The translations under genes were made by a program, and so were the position numbers. Of a stretch of 22,612 bases of DNA, positions 16,493 through 22,574 are shown one piece after another. A model generated the notes under the pieces. The model was not told the origin of the DNA and did not search any database. It saw only the letters and a list, made by a program, of their open reading frames with translations. Each line of letters begins with the position of its first letter. The first letter of the stretch is position 1. This DNA comes from JAQGLW01 sp035995725 (GTDB lineage: Bacteria > Pseudomonadota > Gammaproteobacteria > Burkholderiales > Burkholderiaceae_D): positions 1 to 22,612 of the forward strand of contig DASYKE010000160.1 of assembly GCA_035995725.1 (NCBI GenBank). The letters run 5' to 3'.

Positions 16493-16708
16493 ATGACTTC
16501 CGAATTCCACCTACTTTTCGAAAAAATCAACCAGTTGGCTGAGCTGACGCAGTCGCTGCGCCGCGAAAATGCCGATCTGCGCTTGAACACAGCAGCCGTG
16601 GTTGCTGAAAATGCAGATCTGTCCAAGCGAATGCAGGAAGCGTATAAACGCATATCCGCGTTATTGGAAAAAATACCGTCGTCTGCGCAAGATGAGGAAA
16701 CCGCATGA
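16493..16708 (+). CDS. ZapB-like coiled-coil cell division protein
   Basis: The 71-residue product (MTSEFHLLFEKINQLAELTQ...) is one long heptad-patterned helix: LFEKINQLAELTQSLRRENA, then VVAENADLSKRMQEAYKRI. This matches the small coiled-coil family found upstream of zapA in beta- and gammaproteobacteria and related in layout to ZapB, which bundles at mid-cell through ZapA and the Z-ring. ATG 16493 is preferred to a TTG at 16454 because family members begin close to the coil and GGTGAG precedes it. Its TGA overlaps the zapA ATG (ATGA), which indicates translational coupling. Equivalence to E. coli ZapB is by position and shape only. Confidence 0.82.
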   Translation: MTSEFHLLFEKINQLAELTQSLRRENADLRLNTAAVVAENADLSKRMQEAYKRISALLEKIPSSAQDEETA

Positions 16709-17016
16709 TTCAGCTGGATGTGACGATCATGGGACAGTCCTACAAGCTGGCATGCAAGGAAGGCGAAGAAGGAGCTTTGCGGGAAGCGGTTGCCTATTTG
16801 GACGACAAGATGTGCGTGATTCGCGACACCGGTAAAATCAAGGGTAACGATCGGATTGCAGTGATGGCCGCACTCGGTATTGCGGCTGAATTGCTGGCCA
16901 CCAAATCACCGGAAGGTCCGCTATCGGATATGACGATGGCAGAAGTCAAGCAGAAAATTACCGCGATGCATGCTGTGCTGGACATCGCGCTGACGCCGCA
17001 GGAAAACCTTTTTTAA
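16705..17016 (+). CDS. zapA: Cell division protein ZapA
   Basis: The 103-residue protein begins with a beta strand and turn (MIQLDVTIMGQSYKLACKEG), followed by the helix EGALREAVAYLDDKM and the conserved stretch GNDRIAVMAALGIAAELL. The C-terminal coiled coil (MAEVKQKITAMHAVLDIAL) mediates dimer and tetramer formation. ZapA binds FtsZ and cross-links protofilaments. Length and order match the family. The start overlaps the stop of the zapB-like gene. The 6S RNA gene follows, as in many proteobacteria, including the zapA-ssrS order of E. coli. Confidence 0.95.
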   Translation: MIQLDVTIMGQSYKLACKEGEEGALREAVAYLDDKMCVIRDTGKIKGNDRIAVMAALGIAAELLATKSPEGPLSDMTMAEVKQKITAMHAVLDIALTPQENLF

Positions 17017-17092
17017 TTTTTTCTTGATATGTTGGGGGAAGAATAACCTGGCGGGCTGCGGTGCCTGGCAAACTCTGCCCGCATATTTGCCC

Positions 17093-17161
17093 TATAATTT
17101 CAAGATTCTTTGTCCCGCAATAATTAAAATTGTTTGACATGTTTTCCGATTGGAGTAGACT
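17093..17161 (+). promoter_or_regulatory. Tandem promoters of the 6S RNA gene
   Basis: The proximal promoter is TTGACA (17134-17139), 16 bp, TAGACT (17156-17161), which places the transcript start around 17167-17169. About 60 bp upstream lies a perfect TATAAT (17093-17098) with a poor -35. Two promoters would fit the P1/P2 arrangement known for E. coli ssrS, giving a mature-length and a longer precursor transcript. Confidence 0.6.
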
Positions 17162-17166
17162 AAAAC

Positions 17167-17341
17167 CTCCTGCCGTGTTCGCGATTGCCATATATTCCTT
17201 GAACCATTTATGCGCATCGGTTGCGGAATTTTGTTCGATGGGAGTGAGCGTCGCTAGTCCGACGAACCCGAAGTTGAACTAACTGTGACCACCTTGAACC
17301 GTCTTGGTTCGGGATGCCGGCAAAGCGGCACAGGCGGGACT
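17167..17341 (+). ncRNA. ssrS: 6S RNA
   Basis: The RNA of about 175 bases lies directly after zapA and before the EVE gene, the standard place of ssrS. Recognisable parts are the 5' arm CCTCCTGCCGTGTTCGCG, the hairpin GAACC-GTCTT-GGTTC near 17297-17311, the hairpin GCCGGCAAAGCGGC, and the 3' arm CACAGGCGGGAC, which pairs imperfectly with the 5' arm to close the long rod. 6S RNA imitates an open promoter and binds sigma-70 RNA polymerase, lowering transcription in stationary phase; short product RNAs release it. The 5' end is set from the -10 box and the 3' end by the closing arm, each to within several bases. Confidence 0.85.
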
Positions 17342-17349
17342 TGATTCGT

Positions 17350-17381
17350 AAGCGGTTGCATTCTATGCAGCCGCTTTTTTT
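17350..17381 (+). terminator. Terminator after 6S RNA
   Basis: AAGCGGTTGCA (17350-17360) and TGCAGCCGCTT (17366-17376), with one G-U pair and a TTCTA loop, are followed by a run of T residues to 17381. This strong intrinsic terminator ends the 6S precursor and separates it from the EVE gene, whose start lies 32 bases further on. Confidence 0.9.
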
Positions 17382-17412
17382 ATGAGCGTTGTGGCGGAGG
17401 CGATCCAAAAAA

Positions 17413-17874
17413 ATGCGGTACTGGCTGATGAAATCCGAACCGAACGAAGTCAGTATCGACGATGCGCTCGCAGCGCCGCATCGCACGGTGCCATGGGTCG
17501 GCGTGCGCAATTATCAAGCGCGCAATTTCATGCGTGACACGATGCAAATCGGAGATGGGGTGCTGTTTTACCATTCCAGCTGCGCGCAGCCGGGCATCGC
17601 CGGATTGGCGGAAGTGTCGAGCATGCCTTATCCGGACGACACGCAGTTCGATCCTCGTGACAAATATTTCGATGCCAAGGCAACGCGTGAAAATCCGCGC
17701 TGGATGTTGGTCGATGTGCGCGCGGTCAGGAAAACACCGTTGGTCTCGCTGGCCGAACTGCGCGCGCACCCGGAACTGGCCGACATGGTGATACTCAGGC
17801 GCGGCAACCGTCTTTCAATCACGCCGGTGACAGCCGCCGAGTGGCGCTATATCATGCAGCAATTAGTCGGATAA
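17413..17874 (+). CDS. EVE domain-containing protein
   Basis: The 153-residue protein is a single EVE domain (PUA-like fold). It starts MRYWLMKSEPNEVSIDDALA and has the aromatic-pocket segments VPWVGVRNYQARNFMRDTM, GVLFYHSSCAQPGIAGLAEV and DPRDKYFDAKATRENPRWML. The EVE and YTH families bind modified bases; proteobacterial members next to ssrS are common, but their ligand is unsettled. ATG 17413 matches the usual family start. GGAGG at 17396-17400 is 12 bases upstream, longer than normal, so a weak or unusual initiation site is possible. A 7-bp hairpin follows at 17901-17921. Confidence 0.9.
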   Translation: MRYWLMKSEPNEVSIDDALAAPHRTVPWVGVRNYQARNFMRDTMQIGDGVLFYHSSCAQPGIAGLAEVSSMPYPDDTQFDPRDKYFDAKATRENPRWMLVDVRAVRKTPLVSLAELRAHPELADMVILRRGNRLSITPVTAAEWRYIMQQLVG

Positions 17875-17900
17875 TTTCAGAAGCGCCCGGATGTCAACCG

Positions 17901-17921
17901 GATTCGGACTGATGCCGAATC
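17901..17921 (+). terminator. Short hairpin downstream of the EVE gene
   Basis: GATTCGG (17901-17907) and CCGAATC (17915-17921) pair perfectly around a 7-base loop, 27 bases after the EVE stop. No T-run follows. It lies between convergent genes and may be a weak terminator. Confidence 0.35.
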
Positions 17922-18016
17922 ATCAAACATAGTTTGCGCCGGCTGTCTGGCCTCGACTTATCAAAGAATTGATCGGGCTGTGCGGCGATGGTTTGATTAC
18001 CTCGTTTATACCTCAT

Positions 18017-18955
18017 TTATCGCTTGATGAGCCGCGGATCGATGCCGGTAATCTGCTTGATCAAAGCCGCGCCATCAGCCATGAGAAAGTTTTTGAAAGC
18101 AAGGGCTACCGGAGGCAGTCGCTTGTTCCTGCGATGTACCACGTACCAGTTCAGCATCACCGGAAAACCTTGCACATCGAGGACGACCAGACTGCCCGCC
18201 TGCAGTTCGAGGCTGATCGTGTGGGCCGACAGGAAGCTGATACCCATCCCTGCAATGACAGCTTGCTTGATCGTTTCGGTGCTCTTGATTTCCATCGAAA
18301 TGTTGATGCTTGCGAGACGTCCGGCGAATCCTTCCTCCATCGAATTCCAGGTATCTGACCCTTTTTCGCGTACCACAAAAGGTTCGCGTGCCAGCATGGT
18401 CATGGGAATGCGCTTTTTCTTCGCAAGAGGGTGGGTCGGCGCGGCAACGATGACGTAGGGATGAGGCGCAAAGGATTCATTGACCGTGTCCATATTTTGC
18501 GGCGGGCGCACCATGATCGCCAGATCGGTCAGGTTATGCTCGAGCTGGCTCAGTAATTCTTCGCGATTATGGACGGCAAGGTTAAGAGTAACGCCCGGGT
18601 GGCGACGGGCGAACTCCACCAGCAGTCGCGGGAAGAAATAATCGCCGGCACTGATTACCGCCACATTAAGTTTCCCTCCAGAAACGCCTTTGAAGTGGGT
18701 CAACGCTGCTTCCGCTTCCTGGAATTGCTGAATGATTGCCCGGCTGTAGTGAAGCAGTTCAGTTCCTGCCGGCGTCAAATAGATTTTCTTGCCGAGCTGC
18801 TCGAACAGCGGTAACCCGACATGCCCCTCGAGCGTCTTGACCTGCGTGGATATCGCCGGCTGGGTCAGGTGCAGTTCCTCCGCCGCACGCGAGAAGCTCA
18901 AGTGCCGAGCGACGGTTTCAAATACCTTCAGTTGCCGCAGCGTTGCATTTTTCAT
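18017..18955 (-). CDS. LysR family regulator, CbbR-like subgroup
   Basis: The 312-residue protein has the LysR winged helix-turn-helix at 5-64 (LRQLKVFETVARHLSFSRAA, then LHLTQPAISTQVKTLEGHVG) and a two-lobed effector domain. Segments such as GDYFFPRLLVEFARRHPGV, DLAIMVRPPQNMD, HPYVIVAAPTHPLA and ETIKQAVIAGMGISFLSAHT strongly resemble CbbR, activator of the Calvin-cycle operon. No RuBisCO or other Calvin-cycle gene is in the window, so it is more likely a paralogue with another target. It is divergent from a 111-residue gene 157 bp away, the usual geometry for a LysR gene and its target. The ribosome site before ATG 18955 is weak (CCGGA). Confidence 0.9.
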   Translation of the reverse strand: MKNATLRQLKVFETVARHLSFSRAAEELHLTQPAISTQVKTLEGHVGLPLFEQLGKKIYLTPAGTELLHYSRAIIQQFQEAEAALTHFKGVSGGKLNVAVISAGDYFFPRLLVEFARRHPGVTLNLAVHNREELLSQLEHNLTDLAIMVRPPQNMDTVNESFAPHPYVIVAAPTHPLAKKKRIPMTMLAREPFVVREKGSDTWNSMEEGFAGRLASINISMEIKSTETIKQAVIAGMGISFLSAHTISLELQAGSLVVLDVQGFPVMLNWYVVHRRNKRLPPVALAFKNFLMADGAALIKQITGIDPRLIKR

Positions 18956-18986
18956 TCCGGAGTCTCAAAAGACATATAAGTAGTCG

Positions 18987-19022
18987 TTAATCATTATGCT
19001 TAAAAACTTTAACTATACCTAA
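18987..19022. promoter_or_regulatory. Likely LysR-type operator in the divergent spacer
   Basis: The A/T-rich spacer holds TTAA-N9-TTAA (18987-19003) and TAA-CTATACC-TAA (19010-19022). The second fits the TNA-N7-TNA form described for CbbR sites, and both fit the general LysR T-N11-A dyad style. The position between the divergent regulator and the 111-residue gene supports a regulatory role. A 7-bp repeat pair, CTCAAAA near 18964 and TTTTGAG near 19028, brackets it. Confidence 0.45.
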
Positions 19023-19112
19023 TAATTTTTTGAGCCTACGATGTATCTGAACTCCAGTGTGTCCGGACAGTCGAATTCTTGCCGCGACAAGTGCAAAATG
19101 AAGGAAAGTGCC

Positions 19113-19448
19113 ATGCTTAATTCCGCGACCAATAACCATCCCGCAGCCAGCGCAGTCGACATCGACCGCAATGCCTACAATGCCGCATTTTACGAACTCG
19201 GTCTGAGATGGCACTGGGATGCCGATACCTATCAATCCCTGCTGTCCAATGCAGAGGAAAAAGATCGGATTCGAGTTTATCTGGAAACTCAGCAACCGCA
19301 CTTGCTGAGGGCCTACGATGCCGATTTTCTGATCCAGGCGATACAAACAACGAAAGCACGCTGTTACGACAATATGGCTGCCTGCGGCGCCAAAAATGCA
19401 GGCTCCGCCAATTGGGCCGAAATCCAAAGCGTCGAAGTCGGCGCATAA
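19113..19448 (+). CDS. Conserved-looking hypothetical protein, 111 residues, divergent from a LysR gene
   Basis: ATG 19113 is preceded by AAGGAAAG (19101-19108); ATG 19098, five codons upstream, overlaps that ribosome site and is less likely. The soluble product has a disordered N-terminus, then a compact helical body: YNAAFYELGLRWHWDADTY, EEKDRIRVYLETQQPHLLRA, and YDADFLIQAIQTTKARCYDN. It has no signal peptide or membrane segment. The patterned tryptophan/histidine segment (GLRWHWD) and PHLLRAYDADFL look like conserved family motifs, but I cannot name the family. Divergence from a CbbR-like regulator suggests it is that regulator's target. A hairpin follows the stop. Confidence 0.75.
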   Translation: MLNSATNNHPAASAVDIDRNAYNAAFYELGLRWHWDADTYQSLLSNAEEKDRIRVYLETQQPHLLRAYDADFLIQAIQTTKARCYDNMAACGAKNAGSANWAEIQSVEVGA

Positions 19449-19485
19449 GCGCTGCTTGCTATTTTATAGACAGCATGCAAGATTG

Positions 19486-19501
19486 CCCGACAAAGGTCGG
19501 G
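19486..19501 (+). terminator. Hairpin after the 111-residue gene
   Basis: CCCGAC (19486-19491) and GTCGGG (19496-19501) pair around AAAG. An outer CAGCA (19471) and TGCTG pair lengthens the structure. No T-run follows, so it is a possible but not proven terminator. Confidence 0.4.
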
Positions 19502-19938
19502 TACTGTGCTGATCGAATTTTCCGGAACGGAATTTCCCTTCAAATGGGAATCTGGACTTTTTCAGATATTTCCAGCGTTCTCGTAACTCACCATGATTGG
19601 TCTTGAAGCAGTTGGACTGTGTGCCAGGACCAGTAATGCCAGAGACAATAATCATCCCTGCAACGACTGCCTTTAGCCTGCGGAAAGCTGCGGGCCTAAG
19701 CACGTCTGCAAAATGCCGATTGTGGCGTACCGATGTATTTTGTCGACTGCGTTTCAGATGTCGCCATAGGTGACATTTATGCCGCTGGCGATGATGACTG
19801 CGTCGGAGTTGACTGTGCGCCAAATTAACTTAATCTGCTTGGGTTAAGGAAGAGCCGGAAGAGCCCGGTTGAATAATGATCTGCGGAGGCAATTGTTGCG
19901 TTGCAGTATCGGGCTTGAATGAATTGAGTCATCCATGG

Positions 19939-20019
19939 ATAAGCGGGACATTCCCAAGGCGTTCGTTGCAAGAGCGTTGTCGGCAATCCCGGCAGCATTC
20001 TGCATTCATTGGTGGTGTC
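19939..20019 (+). repeat. Diverged copy of the tctC 3'-end/spacer element
   Basis: Without any gap this segment matches 21808-21888 at about 57 of 81 positions. The best parts are ATAAGCG-GACATTCC and GGCAA-CCCGGC-GCATTC. Most differences are transitions. The similarity starts at the tctC stop codon and does not extend upstream into coding sequence. Here the GC hairpin is largely decayed compared with the other copy. Confidence 0.6.
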
Positions 20020-20215
20020 TTCGTCGACCCGGTCCTCCAATCGGTCGATATTCCAAGAATGCTCGTTAAAAAGATGACAAAAAAACTCGAATCTTAACCG
20101 CAGTCAAGGAAAACGCGGTAGCGTTCCCGCACCATAAACCGTCTCCGCATCATCAGGGTAATAGCGGCGGCAAAAACCGATAGCATGTTTCGGCGCGAAA
20201 AACTTGGGAGTTTGC

Positions 20216-20602
20216 ATGGGTCTGCAATCAGTACTGGTGATCTTCGGCCGTCCGGCGGGCATTCCCGCCATCCGGCGCATCGGTACCGTGACCCTCAAAT
20301 TAATGGAACACCTCTCGATCATCACTGCCTTGGCTGCGGCATTGGCCGGATATCTGGCCTGCATGATGCTCTTCGATGAGGTTGCGTTCGTATCCTGGAT
20401 GCAGTCCAATTTGCCGCTTCGCAGCCCGACTGCAGCGGCCCTCGATATACGACTGGATATACCGAGCCTGATCGCGGCTGGCATGATTGTGTTATCAGGA
20501 ACCTGGATGGCAAAAAGCCGACTCGGAACAAGTGGCACGTTGTTTGCCAATTCCTCCGCAGATGGCGAACGAAACCTGCAAATTCACGATTTGGAAATTT
20601 GA
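20216..20602 (+). CDS. Hypothetical small membrane protein, 128 residues
   Basis: ATG 20216 follows GGGAG (20207-20211), and the frame runs to TGA 20600-20602. Codon third positions are GC-rich like those of neighbouring genes, which supports coding. Two hydrophobic segments are seen: HLSIITALAAALAGYLACMM and IPSLIAAGMIVLSGTWMA. A loop between them contains FVSWMQSNLPLRSPTAAAL, and the C-terminus is polar. I recognise no family. It is not a TctB protein by motif. A sigma-54-like site lies within its last 70 bases, so either the promoter overlaps the gene or one of the two calls is wrong. The antisense frame at 20104-20550 is less protein-like. Confidence 0.45.
   Translation: MGLQSVLVIFGRPAGIPAIRRIGTVTLKLMEHLSIITALAAALAGYLACMMLFDEVAFVSWMQSNLPLRSPTAAALDIRLDIPSLIAAGMIVLSGTWMAKSRLGTSGTLFANSSADGERNLQIHDLEI
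20533..20548 (+). promoter_or_regulatory. Sigma-54-type -24/-12 promoter upstream of tctC
   Basis: TGGCACG-TTGT-TTGC matches the sigma-54 consensus TGGCACG-N4-TTGC exactly, with GG and GC 10 bp apart as required. Transcription would start near 20559, giving tctC a leader of about 227 bases. It lies inside the end of the 128-residue reading frame. No enhancer-binding regulator gene is in the window. Confidence 0.45.
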
Positions 20603-20785
20603 CTTTAATTAAATTTTTTTGGTCCAAAAAAAACCGCACTTGTTTATTAGGAGTATATTTTAATCTGAAATTTTTGATCGGTTTCAGCTGACATCGTCGG
20701 CTGTACAGTACCGGGTATCCGAAAGGCGTCGCAGAGCGCCGGGAGCTACGGTTAGAATCAGTAATCAATACAAAAAGGAGACGAC
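20603..20785 (+). promoter_or_regulatory. A/T-rich leader upstream of tctC
   Basis: The 183-bp spacer has a palindrome of a T-run, GG, T, CC and an A-run at 20614-20632, TTAATTAA nearby, an A/T-rich tract to about 20680, and CTGTACAG near 20701. No clear sigma-70 pair was found. AAAGGAG (20774-20780) is the tctC ribosome site. Confidence 0.45.
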
Positions 20786-21811
20786 ATGAGCAAGGCATTA
20801 GTTTGGGAATGCAAGGACGGATTGAAGCGCCTGGTTGCTGGCGCTTTTGCGGTTGCAGCCGTGACGGCAACGCCGGTATTCGCGGCGTGGGAGCCCACCA
20901 AGCCGGTAGAATTTGTGGTGCCGGCCGGAACCGGTGGCGGCGCCGATCAGATGGCGCGTCTGCTGCAAGGCATTGTCATCAAACACAATCTGATGAAACA
21001 GCCCCTGATCGTGGTCAACAAGTCGGGCGGCGCCGGAGCGGAAGGTTTTCTTGAGATCAAGGGTGCCAAAGGCGATCCGCACAAGATCGTGATCACGCTG
21101 TCCAATTTATTTACTACTCCGATGGCAACCGGTGTGCCTTTCAACTGGAAGGACATGACTCCGGTGGCAATGATGGCGCTGGATCAGTTCGTGTTGTGGA
21201 CCAATGCCGAAGCTCCCTACAAGAATGCCAAAGACTACATGGCCGCAGTCAAGGCGGCCGGCCCCAACAAGATGAAGATGGGCGGTACGGGTTCCAAGCA
21301 GGAAGACCAGATCATTACGGTAGGGCTGGAAAAAGCCACAGGCACCAAGTTCATCTATGTTCCGTTCAAGGGAGGCGGTGAAGTGGCGGTGCAACTGGTG
21401 GGCAAGCACATTGATTCGAGCGTGAATAATCCGATCGAGGCCGTGGCTCAATGGCGTGCCGGCAAGCTGCGCGCACAGTGTGTGTTCGACAGCAAGCGCA
21501 TGCCCTACAAAACCAAGATCACCGACACCCAGTCCTGGAACGACATTCCTACCTGCAAGGAAGCCGGATTGCCCACCGAATACTTGATGCTGCGCGGCAT
21601 TTTCATGCCTGCAGGGGTGAGTAATGACCAGCTCGCGTTCTATGTGGACATGCTGAAAAAGGTGCGTGAAACTCCGGAATGGAAAGACTACATGGAGAAG
21701 GGCGCGTTTAACCAGTCGTTCATGACCGGGCCGGAATTCACCAAGTGGCTGGACGGCGCCGAAAACACGCATCGCGAGTTGATGAAAGAAGCCGGGTTCC
21801 TGGCGAAATAA
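20786..21811 (+). CDS. tctC: Tripartite tricarboxylate transporter substrate-binding protein (Bug family)
   Basis: The 341-residue protein has a signal peptide: a basic start (CKDGLKR), a hydrophobic core (LVAGAFAVAAVTATPVFA) and probable cleavage before AWEPTKPVEF. The mature part shows TctC/Bug motifs: FVVPAGTGGGADQMARLLQG, the ligand-loop region NKSGGAGAEGFLEIKGAKGD, FIYVPFKGGGEVAVQLVG and WRAGKLRAQCVF. These periplasmic two-lobed proteins bind carboxylates such as citrate and pass them to TctA/TctB. AAAGGAG supports ATG 20786. The ligand cannot be told from sequence. tctB and tctA follow in the same direction with hairpin-bearing spacers, a likely operon tctCBA. Confidence 0.92.
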   Translation: MSKALVWECKDGLKRLVAGAFAVAAVTATPVFAAWEPTKPVEFVVPAGTGGGADQMARLLQGIVIKHNLMKQPLIVVNKSGGAGAEGFLEIKGAKGDPHKIVITLSNLFTTPMATGVPFNWKDMTPVAMMALDQFVLWTNAEAPYKNAKDYMAAVKAAGPNKMKMGGTGSKQEDQIITVGLEKATGTKFIYVPFKGGGEVAVQLVGKHIDSSVNNPIEAVAQWRAGKLRAQCVFDSKRMPYKTKITDTQSWNDIPTCKEAGLPTEYLMLRGIFMPAGVSNDQLAFYVDMLKKVRETPEWKDYMEKGAFNQSFMTGPEFTKWLDGAENTHRELMKEAGFLAK

Positions 21812-21888
21812 GCGCGACATTCCGAGGATGGGCACCGCACGAATGCTGCCGGCAACCCCGGCGGCATTCCACATTCGTCGGTGCCATC
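21808..21888 (+). repeat. Structured tctC-tctB spacer element
   Basis: GAATGCTGCCGG (21841-21852) pairs with CCGGCGGCATTC (21858-21869), 12 bp with one G-U. An alternative outer stem pairs GGCACCG and ACGAATG with CATTCGT and CGGTGCC (21831-21885), so two competing folds are possible. A diverged copy lies at 19939-20019. In an operon whose first gene encodes an abundant binding protein, such a hairpin often protects the upstream mRNA or attenuates downstream genes; that role is inferred. Confidence 0.6.
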
Positions 21889-21928
21889 CGATCTCCAACA
21901 TAAAACAAATTTAGCGAGAGCGTTCCTC

Positions 21929-22450
21929 ATGGACCAGAACAAGGAATCCTACGGTGGTCGCCACACGGGTGCTGCCACTTATATAGTGGAGGCGGTGATT
22001 GCCTTTATTGTGCTGATGATCGGTGTCGTTGTCATCTATGGCAGTTGGGAGCTGGGTTCAGGTTGGACCAGTGATGGTCCCGGGGCCGGATATTTTCCTT
22101 TTTATATCGGTATCGTCCTTTGCATATCCGGTGCCGGAATACTGTACCAGGCGCTGCTGGGCAAAAATAAAAACACCGAGCCGTTCGTCGACGCAGAGCA
22201 GCTCAAGCGCGTCATGTCGGTGTTGGTGCCGATCGCCATATACATCTTCGCGGTGCAGTTTCTCGGCCTTTACATCGCGTCCGCCATATACATTGCCCTG
22301 TTCATGATCATTCTCGGGAAATTCTCTCCGGCTAAAAGCATCGTTGCCGCATTGTCGGTAGCCATCGTTTTTTTCCTCATGTTCGAGGTATGGTTCAAAG
22401 TACCCCTGTACAAGGGAACATTTGACCTGCTGAGCTTCCTCGGCTACTAA
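21929..22450 (+). CDS. tctB: Tripartite tricarboxylate transporter small membrane subunit
   Basis: The 173-residue protein has four hydrophobic segments: YIVEAVIAFIVLMIGVVVIY, YFPFYIGIVLCISGAGILYQ, VMSVLVPIAIYIFAVQFLGL, and the pair SAIYIALFMIILG and SIVAALSVAIVFFLMFEVWF. The motif GPGAGYFPFYIG after the first segment is typical of TctB. It partners with the large TctA permease in a sodium- or proton-driven secondary transporter fed by TctC. ATG 21929 is chosen; a GTG 48 bases upstream would start within the spacer hairpin element. The ribosome site is modest (GCGAGAG). Confidence 0.88.
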   Translation: MDQNKESYGGRHTGAATYIVEAVIAFIVLMIGVVVIYGSWELGSGWTSDGPGAGYFPFYIGIVLCISGAGILYQALLGKNKNTEPFVDAEQLKRVMSVLVPIAIYIFAVQFLGLYIASAIYIALFMIILGKFSPAKSIVAALSVAIVFFLMFEVWFKVPLYKGTFDLLSFLGY

Positions 22451-22509
22451 ATCACGCGCGTCGAACAATTGCCCGACCATGGCCGCCGAATCAAATTGAA
22501 AGCGTTGCG

Positions 22510-22540
22510 GGACAGAGTTAAGCGAAGCGGTACTCTGTCC
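22510..22540 (+). other. Hairpin between tctB and tctA
   Basis: GGACAGAGT (22510-22518) and ACTCTGTCC (22532-22540) are exact reverse complements around 13 bases. No T-run follows. It sits 60 bases after tctB and 34 bases before tctA in the 124-bp spacer, so it may be a processing or stability element that sets different expression levels within the operon. Confidence 0.55.
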
Positions 22541-22574
22541 TCAACATTATAGATCTCAAGGAGTTTTACGCATA

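Larger units (their letters stand above)
19449..20215. other. 767-bp stretch without a credible gene
   Basis: All frames here are short, lack ribosome sites and show no protein-like pattern. Visible structure comprises the hairpin after the 111-residue gene, TTCCC/GGGAA around 19534-19550, an interrupted dyad ATGTC-N9-GACAT at 19758-19776, a diverged copy of the tctC-tctB spacer (19939-20019), and a bulged GGAAAACGC/GCGTTCC hairpin near 20108-20127. It may be a decayed gene region or a long regulatory segment. Confidence 0.45.

Noticed and set aside
19464..19823. Minus-strand frame with a hydrophobic patch in the 19.4-20.2 kb gap
   Set aside because: The patch VVAGMIIVSGITGPGT recalls a signal peptide, but it is mid-frame, has no nearby start with a ribosome site, and the rest is basic and low in pattern.
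20104..20550. 148-codon minus-strand frame opposite the two-helix ORF
   Set aside because: No ribosome site and a less protein-like pattern than the plus-strand frame.
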